The notes: a model not told the origin generated them from the letters alone. A DNA stretch of 18,418 nucleotides from an uncultured Muribaculaceae bacterium (GCA_938039795.1 CALHWU010000016.1:1-18418), one strand, 5' to 3'; counted from the stretch's first letter, positions 1 through 7,518 are shown. Made by a program: numbers and translations.

Positions 1-137
1 AACACAAGGCCAGCGGAATGCCCGGCACTTCGCGCTACATCACCACCAAGAACCGCAAGAATACGACCGAGCGCCTCGAACTCAAGAAGTACAATCCCAT
101 CCTCAAGAGAGTGACTGTACATAAAGAAATCAAATAA
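1..137 (+). CDS. rpmG: 50S ribosomal protein L33 (bL33), 3' part
   Basis: This is the C-terminal 44 codons of ribosomal protein bL33 of the large subunit; the start lies before the window. Codons read from base 3 and end at TAA 135-137. The visible protein contains SGMPGTSRYITTKNRKNT and ends LKRVTVHKEIK, which I recognise as the Bacteroidetes L33 C-terminus. No cysteine pair is present in the visible part, as in the zinc-free form. The DUF4295 gene begins 19 bases downstream on the same strand, so the two are very probably cotranscribed. Confidence 0.95.
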   Translation, partial: HKASGMPGTSRYITTKNRKNTTERLELKKYNPILKRVTVHKEIK

Positions 138-156
138 TTCGTAACACCACCACGAT

Positions 157-306
157 ATGGCAAAGAAAACCGTCGCTACCCTCCAGAAGGGCGAAGGACG
201 CACCTACAGCAAAGTGATTCGCGTTGTGAAGTCGCCCAAGACCGGCGCCTACACATTCCAGGAACAGATGGTGCCCAACGACGCAGTGAAGGACGCTCTC
301 AAATAA
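157..306 (+). CDS. DUF4295 small basic protein (likely ribosomal protein bL38)
   Basis: A 49-aa basic protein starting MAKKTVATLQKGEGR and ending DAVKDALK. Length, composition and position directly after rpmG match the Bacteroidetes-restricted DUF4295 family. A small Bacteroidetes-specific large-subunit protein, bL38, was found in the Flavobacterium johnsoniae ribosome structure. I believe it corresponds to this family, but from memory, so the ribosomal assignment is an inference. The ATG at 157 is the only plausible start. There is no Shine-Dalgarno sequence, as usual in this phylum. In many Bacteroidetes genomes ftsY follows; here a strong hairpin follows and no ftsY is present. Confidence 0.88.
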   Translation: MAKKTVATLQKGEGRTYSKVIRVVKSPKTGAYTFQEQMVPNDAVKDALK

Positions 307-380
307 GAGAAGCCTCCGACACAGACATACGTCAGGATCAAGCACCCCGGCATCAGCCGGAATATATAATCCAGCAATAT

Positions 381-426
381 CAGGCAGCCCCGCCATTCCC
401 TCGAAAGGGATAGGCGGGGCTGCCTG
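381..426. terminator. Long hairpin after the L33-DUF4295 genes
   Basis: A perfect 14-bp stem pairs 381-394 with 413-426 (CAGGCAGCCCCGCC / GGCGGGGCTGCCTG). Inside it sits a second 5-bp stem, 397-401 with 406-410, capped by CGAA. No T-run follows on either strand. It lies in the gap between convergent genes, 75 bases after the DUF4295 stop, so a bidirectional terminator or mRNA 3'-end stabiliser is the likely role. Confidence 0.65.
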
Positions 427-511
427 CACATGATATATGATATATGGTGCTGCTCCTGCGAGGGCGTCGTGATGAGCCGGAGTGGGCGACGGCGGGATGT
501 CCGGAAACGGA

Positions 512-552
512 GGCGGCGTGCCTGGCTCTGCTTGAGCCACAGGCACGCCGCC
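512..552 (-). terminator. Hairpin after the DUF4369 lipoprotein gene
   Basis: A perfect 13-bp stem pairs 512-524 (GGCGGCGTGCCTG) with 540-552, with an inner 4-bp GCTC/GAGC stem. It begins 26 bases beyond the stop of the minus-strand gene ending at 578. There is no strong U-tract. The position supports transcript-end formation for that gene. Confidence 0.55.
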
Positions 553-577
553 CTGAAGTCGTCAGGCTATGCGCCGG

Positions 578-1660
578 TCAGAGATACCGTGCCAGCGCAG
601 GCTGCAGATCCTTGATGTCGGTGATACGCTCAGCGATCTCTCCGTCGGCTATGATGAAAGTGGCCGGCAGCGAGGTGACGTTGTAGTTGAGCAGGTTGTC
701 GGAGGTGCCGTTTGGCGAGTTGTAGACCGTGATCCAGGGGAGCTCGCGCGCGGCCTGTTTCCAGACGTATTCGTCGGGATCCACTCCGATCTGGTAGATG
801 GTCATACCCTTGCCGCCGAAGCGCTCGTAGGCTTTGTTGAGCTCGATGTTGTAGGCCGGGGCCTCCTGGGCCGAGTAGACGGTGAAGTTGAGCACTACCA
901 CCTTGTTCTTTGCCGCTGCGTCAGAGAGCCGCTGCTCCGTCCCCTTGTCGTCGTAGAGCGCGATGTCGAAGAAGGGCACCTCCTGTGCGGTCACCGTCTG
1001 CGATGGCGAGGCCGTGCGCCGCGATGAGAGGAAGAGCTTCTTGAGGTAGGCCGTGCGCGGGTCGTTGGGGCGGAACTGGTCGAAAGCATTGGCCACGGCG
1101 CCGATGATCCTGATGTCGGTCTTGTTGGCCGGGTCGTAGAGGGGCTTGCCGTTGAGCTGCTTGTTGAGGATATAATAGGATACGATTCCTGCCGGATCGG
1201 CCAGCATCATCTTCGCGAGCTCACGCTTGAGCAGGCTGTCCACTTCCATGCGGCCCGAAGCGTTGCCGGCAATGGCGGCCATGAGCTGCCTGTCGACCGA
1301 CATAAGGCGCTGCGCGGCGTCGCTGCCGTCGAGGGTGTACTCCTTGTCGAATGCGTCGGCGCGGCTCACCACCGTGACGGTCTCGATGCTGTCGATCGGG
1401 AAGTAGAGTGTCTTTTCGGCCAGACGCAGACGGTAGATGTCGGGATATCCGGCGGCCTTGTGTGAGATTGTGAAGTTGCCCGATTTAGGGAGGCTGACCG
1501 AGTCGATGGCATACCACCGCCCGTTGGTCGACGCCTCAAGCATGAGGGTCTGTCCGTCGGCCCCCTCGATCTGTCCGTTGACGGTCCATTCGTTTTTGCC
1601 CGTGCAGGCGGCCATGAGGGCCGCTGTGGCCATAAGGGCTATGTGTCGTAATATTTTCAT
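578..1660 (-). CDS. DUF4369 / thioredoxin-fold lipoprotein lacking the CXXC pair
   Basis: A 360-aa lipoprotein. The N-terminus has a short basic and hydrophobic signal ending in the lipobox LMAAC with Cys19, so it is probably anchored in the cell envelope. Residues about 25-120 resemble the DUF4369 beta-rich domain common in Bacteroidetes TlpA/ResA-like proteins. Residues about 225-360 form a thioredoxin-like domain with the typical VVVLNF strand and a cis-proline site (TSLPATFII). Where TlpA proteins have CxxC after NFWASW, this one reads NFTVYSAQEA: both cysteines are alanine. A standard thiol-disulfide reaction is therefore unlikely, and a binding or structural role is more plausible. The gene is monocistronic with its own promoter box and a downstream hairpin. 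Family assignment is good; function is unknown. Confidence 0.85.
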   Translation of the reverse strand: MKILRHIALMATAALMAACTGKNEWTVNGQIEGADGQTLMLEASTNGRWYAIDSVSLPKSGNFTISHKAAGYPDIYRLRLAEKTLYFPIDSIETVTVVSRADAFDKEYTLDGSDAAQRLMSVDRQLMAAIAGNASGRMEVDSLLKRELAKMMLADPAGIVSYYILNKQLNGKPLYDPANKTDIRIIGAVANAFDQFRPNDPRTAYLKKLFLSSRRTASPSQTVTAQEVPFFDIALYDDKGTEQRLSDAAAKNKVVVLNFTVYSAQEAPAYNIELNKAYERFGGKGMTIYQIGVDPDEYVWKQAARELPWITVYNSPNGTSDNLLNYNVTSLPATFIIADGEIAERITDIKDLQPALARYL

Positions 1661-1697
1661 TTTCGAGTGTAAGGTGCTTATTGATGTTATTTATGCG

Positions 1698-1705
1698 CAA
1701 AGTTA
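1698..1705 (-). promoter_or_regulatory. Bacteroidetes -7 box for the DUF4369 gene
   Basis: The minus strand reads TAACTTTG, an exact match to TAnnTTTG, 37 bases upstream of the ATG. No clear TTTG -33 box lies 19 bases further up; CCTG is there instead. Predicted leader is about 30 nt. Confidence 0.6.
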
Positions 1706-1804
1706 CATAAAAATCCCTTAACCGCAGGCCACGGGCCTTAAAATAATGCTCCGGAGCGGCGCGGGCGGCTGCCGCCGGTAGCGTTTTTTTCGGAAAATAA
1801 TGAT

Positions 1805-1812
1805 TAATTTTG
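1805..1812 (+). promoter_or_regulatory. Bacteroidetes -7 box for the TRIC-family gene
   Basis: TAATTTTG matches TAnnTTTG. A T-rich stretch (1784-1790) stands where the -33 TTTG is expected. Transcription would start near 1818, downstream of the ATG at 1800, so this box supports 1845 as the translation start. Confidence 0.6.
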
Positions 1813-1844
1813 CAGAAACTATATACCTCCATACACCATCTGCA

Positions 1845-2483
1845 ATGGACTCCACCACCTTCCTTTTCATCATAGAGATGATCGGCACGGCAGCGGCCGC
1901 GATAAGCGGCATACGTCTGGCGGCCAACAAGAGCTTCGACTGGTTTGGCGCCTATACGGTCGGTCTGGTGACTGCCATAGGGGGCGGAACGCTGCGCGAC
2001 GTGCTCCTCGACATACCGCTCTTCTGGATGCAGTCGGCCTGGTATCTGGCGGTGACCGCCATGTCGCTGGCTACGGTCATCGTGTTCCGCCGCTGGCTCG
2101 TCCGCTCCGACCGCATACTGTTTATCTTCGACTCCATCGGCCTGGCGCTCTTCTGCGTCATAGGCATACAGAAGACCATCGCCGCAGGCTATCCGATGTG
2201 GGGAGCGGCGGTGATGGGCGTCATAACGGGAGCCTTCGGCGGAGTGCTACGCGATATCCTCATCAACGAGGCTCCTCTCATATTCAGCAAGGACATTTAT
2301 GCCACGGCCTGTCTGGCCGGCGCGCTCGTCTACTGGCTCGTGATGCTCGCCGGGGGCGGCTACGTCAGCCAGGGGCTTTCGTGCGCGGCCACGGTAATCC
2401 TCCTCCGCGTGATCGCTCTGCGCTACAATCTCGCTCTCCCTTCGCTTTCGGCAATACCAACCAACAATACCAATAAACAATAA
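1845..2483 (+). CDS. Trimeric intracellular cation (TRIC/UPF0126) channel family membrane protein
   Basis: A 212-aa inner-membrane protein, mostly hydrophobic, with the duplicated architecture of the bacterial TRIC (UPF0126, YicG-like) family. The first repeat carries AIGGGTLRDVLL and the second AFGGVLRDILI; these glycine-rich GG-x-LRD motifs mark the family. About seven membrane segments are expected. Prokaryotic TRIC proteins are homotrimeric monovalent-cation channels; the physiological ion here is unknown. I chose ATG 1845 (MDSTTFLF) over the upstream ATG 1800 because the latter precedes the predicted transcript start and adds an unrelated N-terminus. The stop is followed after one base by another ATG (2485), so a second operon gene once followed. 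Confidence 0.9.
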   Translation: MDSTTFLFIIEMIGTAAAAISGIRLAANKSFDWFGAYTVGLVTAIGGGTLRDVLLDIPLFWMQSAWYLAVTAMSLATVIVFRRWLVRSDRILFIFDSIGLALFCVIGIQKTIAAGYPMWGAAVMGVITGAFGGVLRDILINEAPLIFSKDIYATACLAGALVYWLVMLAGGGYVSQGLSCAATVILLRVIALRYNLALPSLSAIPTNNTNKQ

Positions 2484-2484
2484 C

Positions 2485-2556
2485 ATGAAAATCAAGATGC
2501 TTTGTGTGGCCGCAGCCGTCGCGGCCGCTGCAGTGATGCCGGCTTCTTTTTTATAG
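2485..2556 (+). pseudogene. 5' remnant of a secreted-protein gene, cut after its signal peptide
   Basis: The reading frame starts one base after the TRIC stop and encodes MKIKMLCVAAAVAAAAVMPAS, then F, L and a stop. This is a textbook signal peptide with a basic N-region, an alanine-rich core and an AS cleavage region, but nothing mature follows. The tight spacing to the upstream gene indicates a former operon partner. The sequence after about 2545 belongs, on the other strand, to a different truncated secreted gene. The remnant is therefore best read as the left side of a rearrangement, or of an assembly join. The identity of the lost gene cannot be inferred. Confidence 0.6.
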
Positions 2557-2891
2557 TTGCTTTGATATGTGCCGGTGGTATAGTGCGATTTTGTCTGATC
2601 GGTAGTGCCAAGTGGATCGAAGTAATTGAATTCGATGATAAAAATGTCGTTTTCAATTCGGGTGAATCCTCCGTTTGCTGCCTCCGCTGAAATTCTTGCC
2701 GCGTCAAACCAGTCGGTAGGGGTTTCTCCGACAGTCGGATTGGTGTACTTAAGGTCTTCATTGTGACTTGGATCTGTAGTTCTTAACTGTAGATCCATGC
2801 TCAGGGTCTCGAAGGTTTGGGCGGAGGCGGGGTGTGGCGAGAGGCCACACAGGGCCGCGGCCCCGAGTAGGGTGAGTAGAAGTCGTTTCAT
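2557..2891 (-). pseudogene. 5' fragment of a secreted protein gene, truncated at its 3' end
   Basis: From ATG 2891 the minus strand encodes a signal peptide (MKRLLLTLLGAAALCGLSPH then PASA-Q, cleavage near residue 25). About 85 residues of plausible mature polar sequence follow, including RIENDIFIIEFNYFDPLG. Near 2550 the frame runs into the antisense of the facing signal peptide and the TRIC gene and stays open to 2247; that tail (ITAAAATAAATQ and on) is an antisense artefact. The native 3' end is missing. An alternative GTG start at 2897 adds two residues. I do not recognise the family. A promoter box at 2973-2980 suggests the fragment may still be transcribed. Confidence 0.55.
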
Positions 2892-2972
2892 AATCACGTT
2901 CCTGTTTTTTTTAGTTAAGTATATATATGAATAGAAAAATCGTCCCTGTATGGCCCCTGTCGGTCAAAAAAT

Positions 2973-2980
2973 CAAAAGTA
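2973..2980 (-). promoter_or_regulatory. Possible -7 box for the truncated secreted gene
   Basis: The minus strand reads TACTTTTG, matching TAnnTTTG, 82 bases before ATG 2891. No -33 TTTG is seen at the usual spacing. The predicted leader is about 75 nt. Confidence 0.4.
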
Positions 2981-3119
2981 AAATTAAGAAATGGTGACAG
3001 CTAATCATCCTTCTGGAGGAATGTTTAACAGGATTTTAAAAAGGCGTAGGAATAGCGGCTACAAAATTGTCCACCGATAGTCAACAAGACCACGATGAGT
3101 CAGCTGAAACCGATGGTAG

Positions 3120-3139
3120 TGACGCGATATATCGCGTCA
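3120..3139. repeat. Perfect 20-bp palindrome
   Basis: Arms TGACGCGATA and TATCGCGTCA meet with no spacer, and the symmetry stops exactly at 3120 and 3139. With no loop it is more like a dimeric-protein binding site than a terminator, though as RNA it could fold with a small loop. It lies about 130 bases beyond the secDF stop and 229 bases upstream of ATG 2891. Confidence 0.7.
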
Positions 3140-3197
3140 GCCTCCGGATGGCATAAGGCCGAATGACATTCGCGCCTGTCAGTATGGCCGGATACAG

Positions 3198-3233
3198 CAG
3201 GGGCCGCGGCGCACGGATGCGCTGCGGCCCCTG
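3198..3233 (-). terminator. GC-rich hairpin after secDF
   Basis: Sixteen pairs: CAGGGGCCGC (3198-3207) with GCGGCCCCTG (3224-3233), continued by GGCGCA/TGCGCT with one wobble, loop CGGA (3214-3217). It starts 35 bases beyond the secDF stop. There is no U-tract, but the position and strength fit a terminator or 3'-end protector. Confidence 0.6.
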
Positions 3234-3268
3234 TAGGGTATGGGTCGGTCAACTGACCGGCGGGTGTA

Positions 3269-6172
3269 TCAGGCCTTGACGGCTGCGTTGGTCTTATTGC
3301 CTTTGCGGCGCTCGGTTAGGTAGGCCACGGGCGATGCCACGAAGATGGTGGCGCACGTGCCGATGACAACGCCGAATATCATCGCGAAGGTGAACGAGCG
3401 GATGGCGTCGCCGCCGAGGATGAAGATGCAGAGGAGCACGAGCAGCGTGGAGGCCGATGTCATGAGCGTACGTCCGAGGGTGGAGTTGATCGAGCGGTTG
3501 ATGTTGGTGAAGAAGTCCTGCTTGGGATAGAGGCTTACGTTTTCACGCACGCGGTCAAACACCACCACCGTATCGTTGATCTGGTAGCCGATCACCGTCA
3601 GTATGGCGGCTATGAACGACTGGTCGATCTCCATGGCGAAGGGGAACACTCCGTAGAAGAGCGAGTAGAAGCCGATGATGGTGAAGGCGGTGAACGCCAC
3701 GGCTGCCAGAGCGCCGACGGAGAAGGCGATGTTGTGGAATCGGATGAGGATGTAGAGGAACATCGCGATCAGCGAGAGGAGCACGGCTATGACGGCGTCG
3801 GTGCGCATGTCGTTGGCCACCGTGGGGCCTACTTTCTGCGAGCTGATGATGCCCACGGCCTCGTTAGTGGTCGAGAAGTCGTGGAGGCTCATGTCGCCGA
3901 TCTCGCTCTGGAGTCCTTTGTAGAGGATTTCGGTGATCTGGTTGTCGACGTCGGGGTCGTCGCTGTCGATAAGGTAGTTGGTCGATATGCGCACCTTGGT
4001 GTTGTCGTCGATGGTGATCACGGATACCTGTGCGCCGTTGAAGAGGGGAGCGAGCTGTGCCTGGAGCTCGTGGGTCTTCACGGGATGGTCGAACTGAACC
4101 ACGTAGTTGCGTCCGCCCGAGAAGTCGATGCCCTGGCTGAGGCCGCGCACGAAGAAGGAGCAGACGATCACCACGATGATGACTCCGACGGTGATGAAGC
4201 TTGCGCGGCGTGTGCCGAGGAAGTTGAAGTTGGCGCCGCTGAACATGTTCTTCGACAGCGGGGTGGTGAATGTCAGATGCTGGAATGCGCGCGCTTTCTC
4301 GCCGATGATGAACACGAGGCGTGTCAGGTAGACGGCGGTGAAGAACGAGCAGATGATGCCGATGATCAGCGTGGTGGCGAATCCCTTGATGGGGCCTGTG
4401 CCGTAGAGGAGCAGGATGAGGCCGGTGATGACCGACGTCAGGTTGGAGTCGAAGATGGCCGAGAATGCGTTGCTGTAGCCGTCGGCTATGGCCAGGCGCA
4501 CGCTCTTGCCGGCGCGGAGCTCCTCCTTGGTGCGCTCGAAGATAAGCACGTTGGCGTCGACTGCCATGCCCAGGGCGAGCACTATACCGGCTATGCCCGA
4601 GAGGGTCAGCACGGCCTGGAAGGAGGCGAGTATGCCGAAGGTGAAGAAGAGGTTGAATATCAGGCCGAGGTTGGCGATCAGGCCGGGGATCACTCCGTAG
4701 ATGGCCATCATGAAGATCATCAGCAGCACGAGGGCCACGATGAACGACATGAAGCCGTCCTCGATGGCTTTCTGGCCGAGCGAGGGGCCGATGACGGTGT
4801 CGGAGATGATGTCGACCTTGGCGGCCATCTTGCCGCTCTTGAGTACGTTGGCAAGGTCTTTGGCTTCATCGGTGGTGAAGTTGCCGGTGATTGACGAGCG
4901 TCCGCCCTCGATGACGTTGTTGACGCGGGGAGCTGAGTAGACCTGTCCGTCGAGCACGATGGCCACCTGCTTCTCGATGTTGGCGGCGGTGATGCGGGCC
5001 CACTGGCGGGCTGCGTCGGGCTTCATGTTCATCGACACGTAGTTGCCGCCCTGCATCTGGTCAAACTCGCTGGTGGCGGAGGTGACCACGTCGCCGCTCA
5101 GAGCGGGTCGGCCGTTGGCTGTCTTGAGCGCTACGAGCGTGTAGAGATCCACTCGGCGTGTGGCGCCGGTGGCGGTGTCGGTGGCTTCCATCGTCTCGGG
5201 CTTCACCTCCCATGCGAGCTTGACGTTGGAGGGGAGCAGGCGGCGTGCGGCCGGCGATGCGATGATGGAGTCGATGGCGGCGCGGTTGGCAGCCACGGCT
5301 GTTCCGACCATTATGGGGTTGTAGGGGTTGGCGGTGTGGACGAAGTAGTCGAGCAGTCCGCGGCCGTCGCCTGTGGAGTCGGCGCGTCCGAGGGCTGTGA
5401 GCTCCATGAGCGAGCCCTGGAATTCGCTGGCGGGGAGAGTCTCGTAGAATTCGAGGTTGGCCGACGATTTGAGCAGCTCCTTGACGCGGTCGTGCTCCTT
5501 GACGCCCGGCAGTTCGAGCAGTATCTGGCCGTCTTTCTCAAGCTCCTGGATATTGGGGGCTACGACGCCGAACTGGTCGATACGGTTGCGGAGCACGTTG
5601 GTCGACGAGCTGACGCGGTCCTTGACCTCCTGCTTGAGGGCTGCTTCGGCAGCCTCGGGGCTGTCGCCGCGCTTCACCTGATCCTTGAACACTACGGAGA
5701 GGTCGCCCTGGGGGTCGAGCTTATGGTACTGCTGGCAGAAGATGCTTACGTAGTCGTTGCTTCGGGTGGCCTTGACCACTGAGTCGGTCATCTCGATGGC
5801 GGTCTCGAAGTAGGGGTTGCCGTCGGCGTTGGCCATGGAGCGCAGGATGTCGGGCACCGATACCTGCAGGGTGACGTTCATGCCGCCCTTGAGGTCGAGG
5901 CCGAGGCCTACGCCAAGTTTCTGCACTTCGGCGAAGGTGTAGCCGAGATAGACTTTCTCTCTGGAAATCGAATCGATATAGCTCTTATAGGCCATTCGGT
6001 AATTGTCGGAATTGACGCCTGCGCTGCCTGCCACGGTGGTCGCATAAGCCTCGGCCTTCTCTTCGTGGTGGTTGGTCACCAGCGTGAAGGAGATGTAGAA
6101 GAGGCAAATGAGCACCAGGAAGATGGCGATGACACCGGCCACGACGCTTCCTAATTTTCCTTTGCTTTGCAT
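3269..6172 (-). CDS. secDF: Protein translocase SecDF (single-chain SecD-SecF fusion)
   Basis: A 967-aa inner-membrane protein with SecD and SecF in one chain, the usual Bacteroidetes form. SecDF uses the proton-motive force to help pull proteins through SecYEG. Visible order: first membrane segment at residues 8-33; SecD motif GLDLKGG at 91-97; a large periplasmic P1 region containing NRIDQFGV and QILLELPGV; the SecD membrane bundle with GMAVDANVLIFERTKEE; a short linker; SecF motif GIDFSGGRNYVVQFD; and the SecF bundle with GYQINDTVVVFDRVREN. Aspartates expected for proton coupling are present in both bundles. Length is normal for the fusion and the C-terminus is basic (RRKGNKTNAAVKA). It appears monocistronic, with a promoter box 55 bases upstream. 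Confidence 0.97.
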   Translation of the reverse strand: MQSKGKLGSVVAGVIAIFLVLICLFYISFTLVTNHHEEKAEAYATTVAGSAGVNSDNYRMAYKSYIDSISREKVYLGYTFAEVQKLGVGLGLDLKGGMNVTLQVSVPDILRSMANADGNPYFETAIEMTDSVVKATRSNDYVSIFCQQYHKLDPQGDLSVVFKDQVKRGDSPEAAEAALKQEVKDRVSSSTNVLRNRIDQFGVVAPNIQELEKDGQILLELPGVKEHDRVKELLKSSANLEFYETLPASEFQGSLMELTALGRADSTGDGRGLLDYFVHTANPYNPIMVGTAVAANRAAIDSIIASPAARRLLPSNVKLAWEVKPETMEATDTATGATRRVDLYTLVALKTANGRPALSGDVVTSATSEFDQMQGGNYVSMNMKPDAARQWARITAANIEKQVAIVLDGQVYSAPRVNNVIEGGRSSITGNFTTDEAKDLANVLKSGKMAAKVDIISDTVIGPSLGQKAIEDGFMSFIVALVLLMIFMMAIYGVIPGLIANLGLIFNLFFTFGILASFQAVLTLSGIAGIVLALGMAVDANVLIFERTKEELRAGKSVRLAIADGYSNAFSAIFDSNLTSVITGLILLLYGTGPIKGFATTLIIGIICSFFTAVYLTRLVFIIGEKARAFQHLTFTTPLSKNMFSGANFNFLGTRRASFITVGVIIVVIVCSFFVRGLSQGIDFSGGRNYVVQFDHPVKTHELQAQLAPLFNGAQVSVITIDDNTKVRISTNYLIDSDDPDVDNQITEILYKGLQSEIGDMSLHDFSTTNEAVGIISSQKVGPTVANDMRTDAVIAVLLSLIAMFLYILIRFHNIAFSVGALAAVAFTAFTIIGFYSLFYGVFPFAMEIDQSFIAAILTVIGYQINDTVVVFDRVRENVSLYPKQDFFTNINRSINSTLGRTLMTSASTLLVLLCIFILGGDAIRSFTFAMIFGVVIGTCATIFVASPVAYLTERRKGNKTNAAVKA

Positions 6173-6226
6173 TGTGATAATAAGTATGGATTAATGTTAT
6201 TTTTAATGTTCAAGCGTTTCAGCTTG

Positions 6227-6234
6227 CAAAGATA
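6227..6234 (-). promoter_or_regulatory. Bacteroidetes -7 box for secDF
   Basis: The minus strand reads TATCTTTG, an exact TAnnTTTG match, 54 bases before the secDF ATG. No clear -33 box stands 19 bases upstream. The leader would be about 45-50 nt. Confidence 0.6.
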
Positions 6235-6279
6235 CTATTTCTTTTTCAATTAGCCCTCTTCTCGGCCGCTGATTTTCGG

Positions 6280-6309
6280 CTCCCGCGCCCTAATAGGAGG
6301 CTGCGGGAG
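6280..6309. repeat. Inverted repeat upstream of secDF
   Basis: CTCCCGC at 6280-6286 is matched by GCGGGAG at 6303-6309 around a 16-base loop. It lies between the secDF promoter and the terminator of the next gene. It may be an accessory terminator or an operator; no role can be assigned. Confidence 0.3.
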
Positions 6310-6331
6310 TCTGGGCTGGGCCGTGAAAAGT

Positions 6332-6373
6332 ATGGCAGCGGGCCGAAATCCTATGAAATCGGCTCGCTGCCAT
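6332..6373 (-). terminator. Terminator of the sugar-kinase-like gene
   Basis: ATGGCAGCG (6332-6340) pairs with CGCTGCCAT (6365-6373), then a G-T wobble, then GCCGA (6342-6346) with TCGGC (6359-6363), loop of 12 bases. On the minus strand the stem is followed by ACTTTTC, a short U-rich tail. It begins 53 bases past the gene's stop. Confidence 0.65.
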
Positions 6374-6426
6374 GGTGTGTGTGGCTGCTGGGGCGTAATG
6401 TGAGTGCACCCCGAGGTGGCGCCGGG

Positions 6427-7518
6427 TCAGGCCAGCTGGGCCGCTATGAACTCGCGCATTTCGGGCGTATGGGCCTCGACGCTCTGCAGGAGTTTGAACT
6501 GGTTGCGTGTGCGCACCAGATTGTGGTCGGGATATTTGATCTTATAATATGTGTCGCCGTTGATGTAGTCGGTGAGGAATCTCACGGCCTGCATATAGGG
6601 GAAGAGGGCGGCTGCATAGGGAAGGTTCTCGATCTCCACGGGGGTGAGGAATCCGCGTGCCGACGACAGGTAGCCTTCGGTGAAGGCGCGGAAGATGTCC
6701 ATGTTGAACTCCACGCGGTCGATGTCGGGATCGTCCTCGGCCAGTGTGTTGGCGGCTGTGCGCAGGAAGTCGCCGTAGTCGCTGAATATGTAGCTCGGCA
6801 TTACGGTGTCGAGGTCGATGACGCAGAGTATGTTGCCCTGATGGTCAAACATCATGTTGTTGACCTTGGTGTCGCAGTGGCAAATGCGCTTCGGGAGCTT
6901 GCCCTCGCGGTGGAGCTGCTCTGCGCGGCACATTGTGTCGGCGCGCTTCTCAAGCTCGTCGAGCAGGGGCTTCACCTCGGCCACGCGTCCCTCGGGATCA
7001 GCCTCCACGGCGTCGTGGAGCTGCTGGAGGCGGAACTCCATGTTGTGGAAGTCGGGGATGCTCTCCTTGAGCTCCTTGTCGATGTCGACGAGCATCGCCT
7101 GGAAGTGGCCGAAGGCCTTGCCGGCGTTGCGCGACGAGTCGGGGTTGACTGCCTCGAATGTCTCGGCGTCGGGTATGAACACCATCATGCGCCAGTAGCA
7201 TTCGCCGTCGAAGAAATAATATTTGCCGTCGGCCGTATTTGGTACGAATGTCAGCACCTTGCGGTCGATGTCGTCTTCGCCCGCTTTTTCGAGCTTGGCG
7301 CGTATGTGGCCGGTGACGGCGGCGATGTTGTCCATCAGCACGTCGACGTCGGTGAATATGTGGTGGTTGATGCGCTGGAGCACGTAGTCGGGAGCGTCAG
7401 CCTCTTCGGTCTTTACGATATAAGTGTCGTTGATGAGTCCGTTGCCGAGGGGTTTCACGGAGCTGACCGTGCCCTTTACGGCGAAATGCTTCACGATGGT
7501 CTTGAGAAGTCTTTCCAT
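6427..7518 (-). CDS. Aminoglycoside-phosphotransferase-fold kinase, N-acetylhexosamine 1-kinase-like
   Basis: A 363-aa cytoplasmic protein of the APH/choline-kinase fold. Visible motifs: the nucleotide loop PLGNGLINDTYIV (23-35), catalytic HCDTKVNNMMFD with Asp216 and Asn221, and the metal-binding VIDLDTV (233-239). The closest match I recall is N-acetylhexosamine 1-kinase (NahK), which phosphorylates GlcNAc/GalNAc at C1. Bacteroidetes carry many such proteins annotated simply as phosphotransferase, and the substrate could be another sugar or amino sugar. The fold is well supported; the substrate is an inference. It has its own divergent promoter and a downstream hairpin, with no pathway genes beside it to narrow the role. 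An antisense frame (6379-7596, +) is a shadow. Confidence 0.85.
   Translation of the reverse strand: MERLLKTIVKHFAVKGTVSSVKPLGNGLINDTYIVKTEEADAPDYVLQRINHHIFTDVDVLMDNIAAVTGHIRAKLEKAGEDDIDRKVLTFVPNTADGKYYFFDGECYWRMMVFIPDAETFEAVNPDSSRNAGKAFGHFQAMLVDIDKELKESIPDFHNMEFRLQQLHDAVEADPEGRVAEVKPLLDELEKRADTMCRAEQLHREGKLPKRICHCDTKVNNMMFDHQGNILCVIDLDTVMPSYIFSDYGDFLRTAANTLAEDDPDIDRVEFNMDIFRAFTEGYLSSARGFLTPVEIENLPYAAALFPYMQAVRFLTDYINGDTYYKIKYPDHNLVRTRNQFKLLQSVEAHTPEMREFIAAQLA

Larger units (their letters stand above)
2892..3268. other. Non-coding stretch between the truncated gene and secDF
   Basis: No convincing gene is present over 377 bases. It is AT-rich from 2892 to about 3080 and GC-rich after. It holds the minus-strand promoter box at 2973, a perfect palindrome at 3120-3139, an imperfect hairpin at 3156-3177 (AGGC-CGAATG / CATTCG-c-GCCT) and the secDF-proximal hairpin at 3198-3233. 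Short open frames of 19-25 codons at about 2929 and 3021 lack support. Confidence 0.6.

Noticed and set aside
429..447. Tandem ATGATAT repeat
   Set aside because: Only two short copies in AT-rich spacer; probably chance.
2247..2891. Full minus-strand open frame as one intact secreted protein
   Set aside because: Beyond about 2550 the frame is simply antisense to the facing signal peptide and to the end of the TRIC gene (alanine run, then RKRRESE and on), so only the first part is considered native.
2929..3080. Short open frames of 19-25 codons in the secDF-proximal gap
   Set aside because: No promoter, conserved motif or coding composition supports them.
3734..4894. 386-codon open frame on + inside secDF
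   Set aside because: It is antisense to a conserved SecDF gene. Its residues are mostly Glu, Asp, His and Val as expected from a GC-rich shadow frame, with no domain or promoter.
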